From the NCBI GenBank assembly GCA_016280635.1, contig JAEEHC010000039.1, positions 1 to 64,000 of the forward strand: DNA of 64,000 nucleotides, in the 5' to 3' direction. Below the pieces are notes generated by a model, which ran no database searches, was not told the DNA's origin, and saw nothing but the letters and a program-made list of their open reading frames with translations. Numbering within the stretch: the first letter of the stretch is position 1; each line of letters opens with the position of its first letter. Positions 1 to 8,581 of this stretch are shown piece by piece. Source of the DNA: Erysipelotrichaceae bacterium (GTDB lineage: Bacteria > Bacillota_I > Bacilli_A > Erysipelotrichales > Erysipelotrichaceae). Position numbers and translations under genes: made by a program.

Positions 1-837
1 AACCCCTCTCCCTTCATTATCCATGAAGGAAAGGCCTTTCTGCCTGACTATACCGTCAGCGAGATCCACGGCAAGCGGATCGAGAAAGCCGAATACGAAG
101 CGAAGGTTGGTGACAGCTTCTTCATGATGTCCGACGGTGTAATAAATGCCGGAGCCGGGGAAATCCTCAATTATGGCTGGACCTTGCCGCAGATCATGAA
201 TTTTGCGGAAGAAACCATGACTGACCAGCTTTGCGCCAAGGTGCTGGCAACGACACTGATCGACCGCTGTAACGCCTTATATGAAGGAAAGCCGACCGAT
301 GATGTAACGGTTGCCTGCGTCCGGATCAGAGAAAGACAGCAGATATCCCTGATGGTAGGTCCTTCAACCGCACCGGAAGATGACGACCGGATGGTCTCTC
401 TCTTCCTTTCCAAGAAGGGGAAGCACATCGTTTCCGGAGGAACGACTGCTTCAATCGTCGCCCGCTGCCTGAACAGAGAAATAAGGGCTGTCCCAAACGA
501 AATGGAAACTGACATTCCTCCTATTTCCGCCATTGAAGGCATTGATCTGGTCACCGAAGGAATGGTCACCCTGAACAGGGTATTGGAATACGGCCGTGAT
601 TTCTCGGCCGGCAACCAGGATTATTTCAACTGGAACTACAAGACTGACGGGGCTTCCCGACTGGCTTCCCTGCTGTTTGAGGATGCCAGCGACATCATCA
701 TCTTCTCCGGCTGTGCCGTCAATCCGGCTCACCAGCATAACAAGGATCTTTCCATCTCCCTGAAGATGAAGCTCATTGATGAACTCTGTGAGATCCTAAG
801 AAAACTGGATAAGACCGTCAAGGTCAGTTATTTCTGA
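1..837 (+). CDS. SpoIIE-family serine/threonine phosphatase, 3' part
   Basis: The frame is already open at base 1, so the gene begins upstream of the window and only its last 278 codons are seen. The early residues GDSFFMMSDGV match the metal-binding aspartate motif of PP2C/SpoIIE phosphatases, and DDVTVACVRI closes that domain near base 330. SpoIIE-type enzymes dephosphorylate serine residues on partner-switch proteins. About 170 further residues follow (SGGTTASIVARCLNREI and on) that I do not recognise; similar tails occur on stand-alone SpoIIE-like proteins of anaerobic Firmicutes, but I cannot name the domain. No sporulation gene is adjacent, so a sporulation role should not be assumed. 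A two-way terminator separates it from the convergent GMP synthase gene. Confidence 0.8.
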   Translation, partial: NPSPFIIHEGKAFLPDYTVSEIHGKRIEKAEYEAKVGDSFFMMSDGVINAGAGEILNYGWTLPQIMNFAEETMTDQLCAKVLATTLIDRCNALYEGKPTDDVTVACVRIRERQQISLMVGPSTAPEDDDRMVSLFLSKKGKHIVSGGTTASIVARCLNREIRAVPNEMETDIPPISAIEGIDLVTEGMVTLNRVLEYGRDFSAGNQDYFNWNYKTDGASRLASLLFEDASDIIIFSGCAVNPAHQHNKDLSISLKMKLIDELCEILRKLDKTVKVSYF

Positions 838-869
838 TCTCTTCCCGTCGATTGTTTGTTCATCACGAT

Positions 870-910
870 AAAGCCCTCCCATACTTTGTTGTACAGGAGG
901 GCTTTTCTTT
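870..910. terminator. Bidirectional intrinsic terminator
   Basis: AAAGCCCTCC (870-879) pairs perfectly with GGAGGGCTTT (896-905). TTTTCTTTT follows on the plus strand. It sits between the convergent phosphatase and GMP synthase genes and could serve both. Confidence 0.8.
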
Positions 911-923
911 TAATCGGTTCAGC

Positions 924-1898
924 CTATTCCCACTCAATCGTGCTTACCGGCTTATCGGTATAATCCCACAGGACTCGGTTAACGCCCTTCACTTCCGCAA
1001 TTATTCGGTCACGAATCGTCAGCAGAGTCTCCATAGGCAGGATGACGCTCTTGGCAGTAACAGCGTCAACCGTGGTGATTGCTCTGATGATGACCGGCCA
1101 GCCCATGTAGCGGCTGCCATCCTTGATACCGGTTGACTGAATATCGGGAATGACCGCGAAATACTGCCATGGCTTGGTTTCCAGTTTTCCGATTTCTTCT
1201 CTGACAATGGCGTCTGCTTCTCTTAAGGCATTCAGGCGGTCCCTGGTGATTGCGCCGGTGCATCTGACCCCTAAGCCTGGGCCCGGGAAAGGCTGACGGT
1301 AAACCATGCTGTAAGGCAGGCCTAAGGCCTCGCCGACGACTCTTACTTCGTCCTTGTAAAGCAGCTTTACCGGTTCAACCAGTTCAAATTTCAGGTCTTC
1401 CGGCAAACCGCCGACATTGTGGTGGGCTTTGACGCCCTTGGATTCCAGAATGTCAGGATAAATGGTTCCCTGAGCCAGGAATTCAATGTTGTCTAGCTTG
1501 CGGGCCTCTTCTTCAAAGACCCGGATGAATTCCGCGCCGATGATCTTTCTCTTGGTTTCCGGATCTGAGACCCCAGCCAGCTTATCCAGGAAGCGGTCAA
1601 CGGCATCAACATAGATCAAGTTAGCCTTCATCTGATTGCGGAAGACTTCAATGACCTGCTCCGGCTCACCCTTCCTCAGTAATCCGTGATTGACATGAAC
1701 ACAGGTCAGCTGATCGCCAACTGCTCTGATCAGAAGAGCGGCAACAACTGATGAGTCCACCCCACCGCTTAAGGCCAGCAGGACTTTCTTGCCGTCGATC
1801 TGTGCACGCAGGGCTTCAGTCTGCTCCGCAATGAACCTTTCCGCCAGTTCTCTGGTTGTGATTCTTTCCATCGTTTCCGGTCGCTTGTTACTATCCAT
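924..1898 (-). CDS. guaA: GMP synthase, ATP-pyrophosphatase subunit without glutaminase domain
   Basis: Encodes 324 aa with the PP-loop SGGVDSS near residue 45, the GMP synthase signature RQPFPGPGLGVR and the canonical carboxyl end KPVSTIEWE. It would adenylate XMP and aminate it to GMP, the last step of guanine nucleotide synthesis. Ordinary bacterial GuaA is about 510 aa with an amino-terminal class I glutamine amidotransferase domain; that domain is absent here, and no room for it exists before copA. The ATG at 1898 was chosen because AAGGAG lies seven bases upstream; a start at 1925 has no ribosome site. The protein must use free ammonia or a separately encoded glutaminase, as in the two-subunit archaeal enzyme. 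It lies 51 bp after copA on the same strand. Confidence 0.9.
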   Translation of the reverse strand: MDSNKRPETMERITTRELAERFIAEQTEALRAQIDGKKVLLALSGGVDSSVVAALLIRAVGDQLTCVHVNHGLLRKGEPEQVIEVFRNQMKANLIYVDAVDRFLDKLAGVSDPETKRKIIGAEFIRVFEEEARKLDNIEFLAQGTIYPDILESKGVKAHHNVGGLPEDLKFELVEPVKLLYKDEVRVVGEALGLPYSMVYRQPFPGPGLGVRCTGAITRDRLNALREADAIVREEIGKLETKPWQYFAVIPDIQSTGIKDGSRYMGWPVIIRAITTVDAVTAKSVILPMETLLTIRDRIIAEVKGVNRVLWDYTDKPVSTIEWE

Positions 1899-1949
1899 GG
1901 TACTTCTCCTTATTCCGCCGATCACAATCGGCTTATTTACTCGTCTTAC

Positions 1950-4511
1950 TTAATCAACAGCGATTACCTTGTACTCCTTATCCTCAACGGCCTTGGTGAG
2001 AACGGCGTTCTCAACTTCATGGCTTAAGGTAACTACGGCAGTACCCTGCTCGTGGCTGACCTGAGCGCTTTCAACGCCGTCAACAGCTTCCAGAGCCTTC
2101 TTTACCGTCGCTTCGCAATGCGGGCACATCATGCCTTCAATCTTCATGGTTCTTGTCATAAAATATACCTCATTTTCCTTTCTCTGTGTCAGTAATTTGC
2201 CTTCTTCATTCAGTTTTACAGCTTTTTTACCGGGACGGTCATGGCTGCCATCATGGATCTTCAGCAGGTTCAGCCGCAGGGCGTTGCTGACGACGCAGAA
2301 GCTGGAAAGGCTCATCGCCGCCGCGCCCAGCATCGGATTCATGGTAATGCCCAATCCTGTATAGAGACCGGCCGCTGCCGGTATCAGCAATGTATTGTAG
2401 ATCAGGGCCCAGAACAGGTTCTCAATGATGTTGCGGTAGGTTGCTCTCGACAGCCGGATGGCCGCCGCCGCATCTCGCAGGCTGCTCTTCATCAACACGA
2501 CATCAGCTGCGTCAATGGCTACATCAGTACCGGCGCCGATGGCAATGCCGATGTCCGCTCTGGTCAGTGCCGGGGCATCATTGATGCCGTCACCGATCAT
2601 CGCTACCTTGCCATGAGCCTGGAGCTGTCTGATGACTTCTTCCTTGCCTTCCGGCAAAACTGAAGCGATCACTTCGCTGACTCCCGCCTGGACGCCGATG
2701 GCCTGGGCGGTCTTTTCGTTGTCACCGGTCAGCATGACTACGTGAATGCCCATTCTCTTCATTTCCGCGATGGCCTGCGGGCTGTCCGGTTTGATGGCAT
2801 CAGCAACCGCGATGATGCCCAACAGTTTTCCTTCTTCGGCGAAGTAGAGCGGCGTCTGACCGGCTTCAGCCAGCAGCTCGCCGGTTTTTCTTACTTCCTC
2901 GCTTATTTCCGCGTGCTGGGAAATGAAGCGGAAGTTGCCGCCAAACAGGTCCTTACCCTGATAACGGCCGGTCAGGCCGTTACCCGAGAGCGCACGGAAG
3001 TTTTCCGGTTCTCCGACCTCAATGCCCTTCTCCCTGCCGTAATTCACGACGGCAATGGCCAGCGGGTGTTCGCTGCGCTGTTCCAGGATCAGCGCCTTTT
3101 CCAGCAGTTTTTCTTCAGTAGTTTCCGCTGCCGGACGGATGGCGGTAAGAATCGGCTGGCCGGAAGTTATCGTTCCGGTCTTGTCCAATACGGCGATCTG
3201 AATGTTTCCGGTCTCCTGCAGGGCCTCGGCATTCTTGAACAGGATGCCGTTCTTGGCACCGACACCGTTACCGACCATGATGGCTACCGGAGTAGCCAGG
3301 CCAAGAGCACAGGGGCAGGAAACTACCAGCACGGTAATGGCCCGGGCCAGACAGTAACCGATCTCCTTTCCCAATAACAGCCAGATCACAAAGGTGATCA
3401 GAGAAACGCCAATGACGGCGGGAACAAAGTAGCCGGAAATCGTGTCAGCCAGTTTGGCAACCGGCGCCTTGGTAGCCGCGGCATCAGAGACCATCTGGAT
3501 GATCTGTGCCAGAGTAGTGTCTTCTCCCACCCGGGTAGCCTGACAGGTCAGGAAACCGGACTGGTTCAGCGTGGCGCTGGTAACACTGTCACCAACCACC
3601 TTATCAACGGGAATGCTTTCACCGGTAATGGCGGCCTCATTGACGGCGCTCTCGCCATCAACGATGATGCCGTCGACCGGGATGTTTTCCCCGGGGCGGA
3701 CGACAAAGATGTCGCCCTTGTTTACTTCATCAATGCTGACGGAAACTTCCTGACCGTTGCGCAAAAGCGTAGCGGTCTTGGGAGCCAGCTTCATAAGACT
3801 CTTCAAGGCATTTGTCGTCTTTCCCTTGGAAGAGGCTTCCAGCATCTTACCCACGGTAATCAGAGCCAGGATCATGGCTGACGATTCAAAGTAGAATTCA
3901 TCCATATAGCGCATTACCGCTTCATGCTTGCCGTCAACAACCGCCCGGCTCATCAAAAGCAGTATCACAACGGAATATACGAACCCGGCCATGGAGCCCA
4001 GAGCGATCAGGGAATCCATGTTGGGGGAACGGTGCCACAGACTCTTAAAACCGGAAATGAAGAACTTCTGGTTTATGACCATGACGATCGCGCATAAGAC
4101 CAGCTGCACGATTCCCATGGCAACGTGGTTGTTTTCAAAGAAGACCGGCAAAGGCAGACCAAGCATCATGTGGCCCATCGAGAAATACATCAGGATCAAA
4201 AGGAAAAGCAGCGAAGCTATCAGTCGCCTTTTCAGTTTAGGTGTTTCCCTGTCCTTCAGCATGTCTTCTTCCGCGGCCAGTTTGGCCGAGATGGACTTTC
4301 TCTCATTATCCGCGCCTTTCAGAGCTGCCCCATAGCCGGCATCCTCAACCGCCTTAATGATCTGCTGGCTGCTGGCTGTTCCTTCAACGGCCAGGCTGTT
4401 GGTCAGAAGGCTGACGGTCGCTGAGGTAACTCCTTCAACCGCACTGACGGCCTTTTCTACCCGCACCTGGCAGGCAGCGCAGCTCATGCCGGTAACGTTA
4501 TACTGTTCCAT
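1950..4511 (-). CDS. copA: Copper-exporting P1B-type ATPase with C-terminal CopZ-like domain
   Basis: 853 aa. Order of parts: an amino-terminal HMA domain with MSCAAC, membrane helices, the actuator motif TGES, the intramembrane metal site SCPCALGLATP, the phosphorylation site DKTGT, the hinge MIGDGIND, final helices, then a second HMA domain with MMCPHC in the last 69 residues. CPC plus the HMA motifs indicate Cu(I) export across the cytoplasmic membrane. The tail looks like a fused CopZ chaperone, and a GAGG ribosome site eight bases before the in-frame ATG at 2159 could also release it as a separate 69-aa protein. The gene follows a small cysteine-free HMA-like gene by 48 bp and starts with its own GGGAG site. 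No CopY or CsoR gene is in view. Confidence 0.95.
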   Translation of the reverse strand: MEQYNVTGMSCAACQVRVEKAVSAVEGVTSATVSLLTNSLAVEGTASSQQIIKAVEDAGYGAALKGADNERKSISAKLAAEEDMLKDRETPKLKRRLIASLLFLLILMYFSMGHMMLGLPLPVFFENNHVAMGIVQLVLCAIVMVINQKFFISGFKSLWHRSPNMDSLIALGSMAGFVYSVVILLLMSRAVVDGKHEAVMRYMDEFYFESSAMILALITVGKMLEASSKGKTTNALKSLMKLAPKTATLLRNGQEVSVSIDEVNKGDIFVVRPGENIPVDGIIVDGESAVNEAAITGESIPVDKVVGDSVTSATLNQSGFLTCQATRVGEDTTLAQIIQMVSDAAATKAPVAKLADTISGYFVPAVIGVSLITFVIWLLLGKEIGYCLARAITVLVVSCPCALGLATPVAIMVGNGVGAKNGILFKNAEALQETGNIQIAVLDKTGTITSGQPILTAIRPAAETTEEKLLEKALILEQRSEHPLAIAVVNYGREKGIEVGEPENFRALSGNGLTGRYQGKDLFGGNFRFISQHAEISEEVRKTGELLAEAGQTPLYFAEEGKLLGIIAVADAIKPDSPQAIAEMKRMGIHVVMLTGDNEKTAQAIGVQAGVSEVIASVLPEGKEEVIRQLQAHGKVAMIGDGINDAPALTRADIGIAIGAGTDVAIDAADVVLMKSSLRDAAAAIRLSRATYRNIIENLFWALIYNTLLIPAAAGLYTGLGITMNPMLGAAAMSLSSFCVVSNALRLNLLKIHDGSHDRPGKKAVKLNEEGKLLTQRKENEVYFMTRTMKIEGMMCPHCEATVKKALEAVDGVESAQVSHEQGTAVVTLSHEVENAVLTKAVEDKEYKVIAVD

Positions 4512-4559
4512 TCTTCATTCTCCCTGTTTGCCCATTTCTTCAGAATCCTGAAATGTCTT

Positions 4560-4769
4560 TTATACCAATTCCAGATCGGTCGGCGTAAAGCCGGCTTCCT
4601 CAATGATGTCATAAATTTCTTCAACAGCCAGATCAGAATCAATGACGATTTCCTTCCTGGCGGCGTTAACGCTGACGTTATCGGCGCCGGCATCATAAAG
4701 AGCTTCCCGGATGATCCTTCCTTCACTCTGATTCTTCAGATCTTCAACTTTGATTTTATAACTCAGCAT
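4560..4769 (-). CDS. Small HMA-fold-like protein lacking all cysteines
   Basis: 69 aa, GGAGG eight bases before the ATG. Length, the pattern ALYDAGADNVSVNAARKEI and the ending DIIEEAGFTP match the beta-alpha-beta heavy-metal-associated fold of CopZ. The loop that should carry CxxC reads NQSEGRI, and the protein contains no cysteine at all, so it cannot bind Cu(I) the usual way. It is the first gene of the copA unit. It may be a structural or regulatory partner of CopA, or a decayed chaperone; the intact ribosome site and frame argue for a working gene. Fold assignment is by pattern only. Confidence 0.7.
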   Translation of the reverse strand: MLSYKIKVEDLKNQSEGRIIREALYDAGADNVSVNAARKEIVIDSDLAVEEIYDIIEEAGFTPTDLELV

Positions 4770-4800
4770 GCAGTCATCCTCCGTTCTTTTTATCTACTAT

Positions 4801-4842
4801 ATTATAATGGAACGGAAAACCAATGGGAAAAATTGATATAAT
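4801..4842. promoter_or_regulatory. Divergent promoters of the copper unit and alpha-galactosidase
   Basis: On the plus strand TGATATAAT (extended -10, hexamer 4837-4842) precedes the galactosidase gene. On the minus strand TATAAT is read from 4806 to 4801, ahead of the HMA-like gene. Neither has a convincing -35. No CopY-type operator (TACAnnTGTA) is visible. Confidence 0.5.
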
Positions 4843-4875
4843 TAATTCAGCAAATATCGGCCTCAGGGGGTAAAC

Positions 4876-7158
4876 ATGAGTAATAATAACTGCATCATTT
4901 TCCGCAATAACACCTTCCTGCTCAACACCAGGAACACTTCCTATATGTTCAAGGTAAACGAGCACGACCATCTTGAACATGTTCATTATGGCCGGACGGT
5001 ACTGATCGATGACTGCCAGGCGCTTTCCGACCGGCGGACTGCCTGCTATGGCGACAGCATCCTCTACAGTCAGGACGACCCGCTTTACTGCCTCAACCGC
5101 ATCCCCCAGCAGTATGGTACCCAGGGCCGCGGCGATTACCGGGAACCGGCTGTCATTCTGGTCGACAGCGAAGGCAACAGTTCTCTGGATCTGACTTACC
5201 GTTCTCACGAGATCAACTTTGACAATGCTGACTATCCAACCGATCTTCCGGTCAGCCGGAAAGCGGATGGTCTGCTTACGGTACGCCTGTGCGACTTCTT
5301 CCGTCAGGTTGAAGTTCAGTTATTCTATAAAGTCTTCTTTGAGGAAGATGTCATTGTCCGTTCCGCCCGGATCATCAACCACTCGGATAGAACGCAGTTC
5401 ATCCGGAAACTGATGAGCTGCGCACTTGACCTGCGCCAGCCGGATCTGGTGGAAATGAGCTTCCATGGTGAATGGGCCAGCGAAATGCACCTGCATGAGC
5501 AGCCGGTAACTTCCAGCACCATCACCAATTCATCCCGCGTTGGCTTCTCCTCAGCCGCCTGCAACCCCGGCTATCTGCTGCGGCAAAGCGGAACCGATGA
5601 GGATTCCGGCAAGGTCTGGGGTTTTAATTTGATCTACAGCGGCAACCACTACAACTCAACCGCCTTTAATCATGTCGGACAATGCCGGACAATGATTGGA
5701 ATTCAGCCGGAAGGTCTGAACTGGGCTTTGAAACCGGAGGAAGCCTTCAGTGCACCGGAAGCCGTCCTCAGTTTCTCTGATCAGGGTCTCAACGGACTTT
5801 CCCGGCATTTCCATGATTTCATTAACCGTCACATCGTTCCCGATTTCTGGCAGTATCGCTGCCGTCCCGTGCTCGTCAACAGCTGGGAAGGCTTTGGCTT
5901 TGACTTCAATGAAGAGAGACTGTTGAAACTGGCTGAAGAAGCCGGAAAACTGGGGTGTGAGCTCTTTGTCCTTGACGATGGCTGGTTCAGGGAAAGAAAC
6001 AACGACCTGGCCGGTCTGGGCAATTACGAGACCGACCTTGCCAAGCTTCCCAATGGCCTGTCCTCTCTGGCGGAAGGCATCCGGAAAAAGGGTCTTGATT
6101 TCGGTATCTGGGTCGAACCGGAATCCGTCAGTGAAGAAAGCAATCTCTACCGTCGGCACCCGGAATGGGCCGTTCATGATGGTGTTCATAATGACATTTA
6201 TGGCCGCAATCAGCTGCTGCTGGATCTTACCAGAAAGGACGTTCAGGATTTCATTGTTGAAAATGTCGGTAAGGTCATCGAGGAAACTCAGGCTGCCTAC
6301 ATCAAGTGGGACATGAACAGGCAGTTGGCCGGAGTTGACCAGAACTATACTCACCGCTACATTATCGGACTGTACAGCGTGCTGAACCGGATCTTTTCAA
6401 AGAGGCCTCAGCTGTTGTTGGAAAGCTGTTCTTCCGGAGGCAACCGGTTTGATCTGGGCATGGCCTGCTTCTCGCCGCAGATCTGGACGTCTGACGATAC
6501 CGATCCGCTGGAAAGAATGCGGATCCAGAAGAACGCCAGCTACCTCTACCCGCTCTCCATGATGGGCGCTCATGTTGCCGCTGAAGTTTCTGCCCAGTCC
6601 CTGCGCCGGACTTCGCTGCCTCTTCGCTTCAATGTTGCCGCCTTCGGCATTCTTGGCTATGAATTTGATCTCGGACGGTTAAACGAACAGGAAAAACAGG
6701 AAATAAGGAGTCAGATCGCCTTCTACAAAGAACACCGCCAGACCTTCCAATATGGCAGTTTCTGCCGTCTGGATACCGATTCTCAGCACGAACAGTTCTG
6801 CGTCACAGGCAAGGATGAAACTCTTGCGGCCATCTACCGCCGGCTGCTTACCGTTGCTCCGAAACCGGAGCGGTTGACCATCCGCAATCTGACTCAGGGG
6901 ACTTACAATATTACAGCCGTTGAGCAGACCTACCTGGCCGAACACTTCAACCATCTGCTAGATCAGAGTAAGGAAACTCAGACTTCCGGACTCTACCGCA
7001 ATCCGGCGGAAAGCTGTCAGGCCAGTTCTCTGGCGCTGGCTGAAGGCATCAGTCTAACCAATGTCTATACGGCCGCCGGTTATAATCCTGATGTCCGCAT
7101 TCCTCTGGACTACGGCTCAGAAATGTATCTTATTACCCAAAGAAAAGAAGAGGAATGA
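4876..7158 (+). CDS. aga: GH36 alpha-galactosidase
   Basis: 760 aa, the usual size for family GH36. The amino-terminal third is the beta-supersandwich part. The (beta/alpha)8 barrel holds LDDGWFRERNND, WVEPESVSEES, YIKWDMNRQL with the nucleophile aspartate, LLESCSSGGNRFD, and IWTSDDTDPLERM with the acid/base aspartate. It hydrolyses terminal alpha-1,6-galactosides such as melibiose and raffinose. No signal peptide is present, so it acts in the cytoplasm on imported sugars. An SD (GGGGG) lies just before the ATG. No sugar transporter is adjacent, so uptake depends on genes elsewhere. The reading ends in a hairpin that overlaps its stop codon. Confidence 0.93.
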   Translation: MSNNNCIIFRNNTFLLNTRNTSYMFKVNEHDHLEHVHYGRTVLIDDCQALSDRRTACYGDSILYSQDDPLYCLNRIPQQYGTQGRGDYREPAVILVDSEGNSSLDLTYRSHEINFDNADYPTDLPVSRKADGLLTVRLCDFFRQVEVQLFYKVFFEEDVIVRSARIINHSDRTQFIRKLMSCALDLRQPDLVEMSFHGEWASEMHLHEQPVTSSTITNSSRVGFSSAACNPGYLLRQSGTDEDSGKVWGFNLIYSGNHYNSTAFNHVGQCRTMIGIQPEGLNWALKPEEAFSAPEAVLSFSDQGLNGLSRHFHDFINRHIVPDFWQYRCRPVLVNSWEGFGFDFNEERLLKLAEEAGKLGCELFVLDDGWFRERNNDLAGLGNYETDLAKLPNGLSSLAEGIRKKGLDFGIWVEPESVSEESNLYRRHPEWAVHDGVHNDIYGRNQLLLDLTRKDVQDFIVENVGKVIEETQAAYIKWDMNRQLAGVDQNYTHRYIIGLYSVLNRIFSKRPQLLLESCSSGGNRFDLGMACFSPQIWTSDDTDPLERMRIQKNASYLYPLSMMGAHVAAEVSAQSLRRTSLPLRFNVAAFGILGYEFDLGRLNEQEKQEIRSQIAFYKEHRQTFQYGSFCRLDTDSQHEQFCVTGKDETLAAIYRRLLTVAPKPERLTIRNLTQGTYNITAVEQTYLAEHFNHLLDQSKETQTSGLYRNPAESCQASSLALAEGISLTNVYTAAGYNPDVRIPLDYGSEMYLITQRKEEE

Positions 7159-7172
7159 TCCTCTTCTTGTTT
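7145..7172. terminator. Two-way terminator between aga and ispF
   Basis: AAGAAGAGGA (7145-7154) pairs perfectly with TCCTCTTCTT (7159-7168) around ATGA. The hairpin overlaps the aga stop codon. T-rich flanks are modest on the plus side and better on the minus side. Confidence 0.6.
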
Positions 7173-7191
7173 GGTCAGAAACGGTCTCGCC

Positions 7192-7665
7192 TTATTTTTC
7201 CATCAGCAGACAGACACTGAAAGCCTGGACGCCTTCGCCCCGGCCCACAAAGCCCAGTCCTTCCCCTCTTGTCGCCTTGACATTGATCCTGGAAGGTTCG
7301 CAATGCAGTACGGCAGCCAGATTCTCTTCCATCTGGCTTTTATGCGGAGCAAGTTTCGGTCTTTCAATCATGACCGTAGCATCAATGTTGCCCACCTTAT
7401 AGCCCATTTCATCCATCATTTCATACACCTTTTCCAACAATAACAAAGAGGAAATCCCCTCATATGCTGGATCGGTGTCCGGGAAGTGCCGGCCAAGGTC
7501 CCCCTGACCGAGGGCACCGATGATGCTTTCCGCGACGGCATGGGTAAGGACATCAGCATCCGAATGGCCCAGAAGGCCCTTCTCGAATTCTATCCTGACT
7601 CCGCCAAGGATCAGCGGCCGGTTTTCTACCAGTTTATGAATGTCTACAGCCTGTCCGATTTTCAT
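7192..7665 (-). CDS. ispF: 2-C-methyl-D-erythritol 2,4-cyclodiphosphate synthase
   Basis: 157 aa, full length. Zinc ligands are seen in VDIHKL (Asp, His) and LGHSDADVL; DLGRHFPDTDP and GLGFVGRGEG are family signatures. It converts 4-diphosphocytidyl-methylerythritol 2-phosphate to the cyclodiphosphate in the MEP isoprenoid pathway. The usual KATTTE segment reads KATRGE, keeping the glutamate. GAGGTG precedes the ATG. No other MEP gene is nearby. It is read away from the PfkB-like gene, whose promoter region overlaps its own 5' end. Confidence 0.93.
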   Translation of the reverse strand: MKIGQAVDIHKLVENRPLILGGVRIEFEKGLLGHSDADVLTHAVAESIIGALGQGDLGRHFPDTDPAYEGISSLLLLEKVYEMMDEMGYKVGNIDATVMIERPKLAPHKSQMEENLAAVLHCEPSRINVKATRGEGLGFVGRGEGVQAFSVCLLMEK

Positions 7666-7699
7666 ATTCCACCTCGGTACTATTTTATCATGAATTTTG

Positions 7700-7714
7700 T
7701 GCTAGAATAGACAT
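7700..7714 (+). promoter_or_regulatory. Extended -10 promoter directly abutting a start codon
   Basis: TGCTAGAAT (7700-7708) is followed by AGACAT and the ATG at 7715. Six bases separate the -10 box from the start codon and no SD is present, so the transcript is probably leaderless. Confidence 0.55.
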
Positions 7715-8557
7715 ATGAACAGAGTCATTGTCATCGGAAACAGCTACCGCACCGAAGTAATTCATCTGAAGGATTCCCTGTCTGCCAACAAGGCTCTTTC
7801 CGCCGGCATTGATGACAACCGCTTCGGCGGCGCCTACAGCATCGCCCACAATCTGGCCGTTCTGGACACCGACGTCTATCTGCTTACCCGGTTATCCTAT
7901 GACAGCACCTCAGCGGAAATGATTCTGAATCTCGACAAGCTCAACGGCATGGTCTATGCCAATAATTCTGCCCTTGCCAAGACCCCTTCCAAGGTCTATC
8001 TGATTGACAAGTTCAACAAGTCCATCGCTCTGGACGACTTTAATTTCTCCGTCTATCCGGGCGTTGAAGACGGTTTCCCCATCCTTTCCTTTGAAGAGGA
8101 TGATTACGGGCTGATAAAATACATCAACACCAACTACTTCCTCAAGGCCGTTGCCAATTATCCCAATGTCAAGTGGGTCTGCTACAACAGCATCCCGGAG
8201 ACCCGGGTCCTCAACCTTGTGGAAGGCGTTGTCTTTGAATATGACTATCTCATCCGGACGATCAGTGAACGGGATGTTTCTTCCCTGTGTACCGATCTGA
8301 TAAAGCAGGGCCTCAAGTGGATCCTCATCGTTGAGGACGGCCAGTTTGTCAGTCACTATGATTATGCCGGTTTCCACCAGTACAAGAAGGAGGAACAGGG
8401 ACCGCATGTCATCGGTTGCTTCGAAGCCTTCCTGGCCATGCTCATGGCCTGTCTGTCCAACAACTACGACCTTGTTTCTGCGATAAATCACGGTCTTAAT
8501 CTGGCTAATGATTTGTCATATCAGGAGAGCATCGTTCTGAAAAAAGAGTTCTTCTGA
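7715..8557 (+). CDS. PfkB/ribokinase-fold protein lacking the catalytic Asp
   Basis: 280 aa. FGGAYSIAHNLAVLDTDVYL (about residue 37 on) matches the substrate-binding GG region of PfkB sugar kinases, and the carboxyl region VIGCFEAFLAML aligns with the GAGDAFxAG active site. Here G234-C-F-E replaces GAGD, so the catalytic base aspartate and the anion-hole glycines are gone. Kinase activity is therefore doubtful; a sugar-sensing or scaffold role is possible. The gene is probably translated from a leaderless message. Downstream at 24 bp lies a flavin-reductase-like gene. The fold call rests on these two motifs. Confidence 0.65.
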   Translation: MNRVIVIGNSYRTEVIHLKDSLSANKALSAGIDDNRFGGAYSIAHNLAVLDTDVYLLTRLSYDSTSAEMILNLDKLNGMVYANNSALAKTPSKVYLIDKFNKSIALDDFNFSVYPGVEDGFPILSFEEDDYGLIKYINTNYFLKAVANYPNVKWVCYNSIPETRVLNLVEGVVFEYDYLIRTISERDVSSLCTDLIKQGLKWILIVEDGQFVSHYDYAGFHQYKKEEQGPHVIGCFEAFLAMLMACLSNNYDLVSAINHGLNLANDLSYQESIVLKKEFF

Positions 8558-8581
8558 AGATAGAGAACAGGAGATATTATT

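Noticed and set aside
4780-4860. CopY or CsoR operator ahead of the copper genes
   Set aside because: No TACAnnTGTA or GC-rich CsoR palindrome is present.
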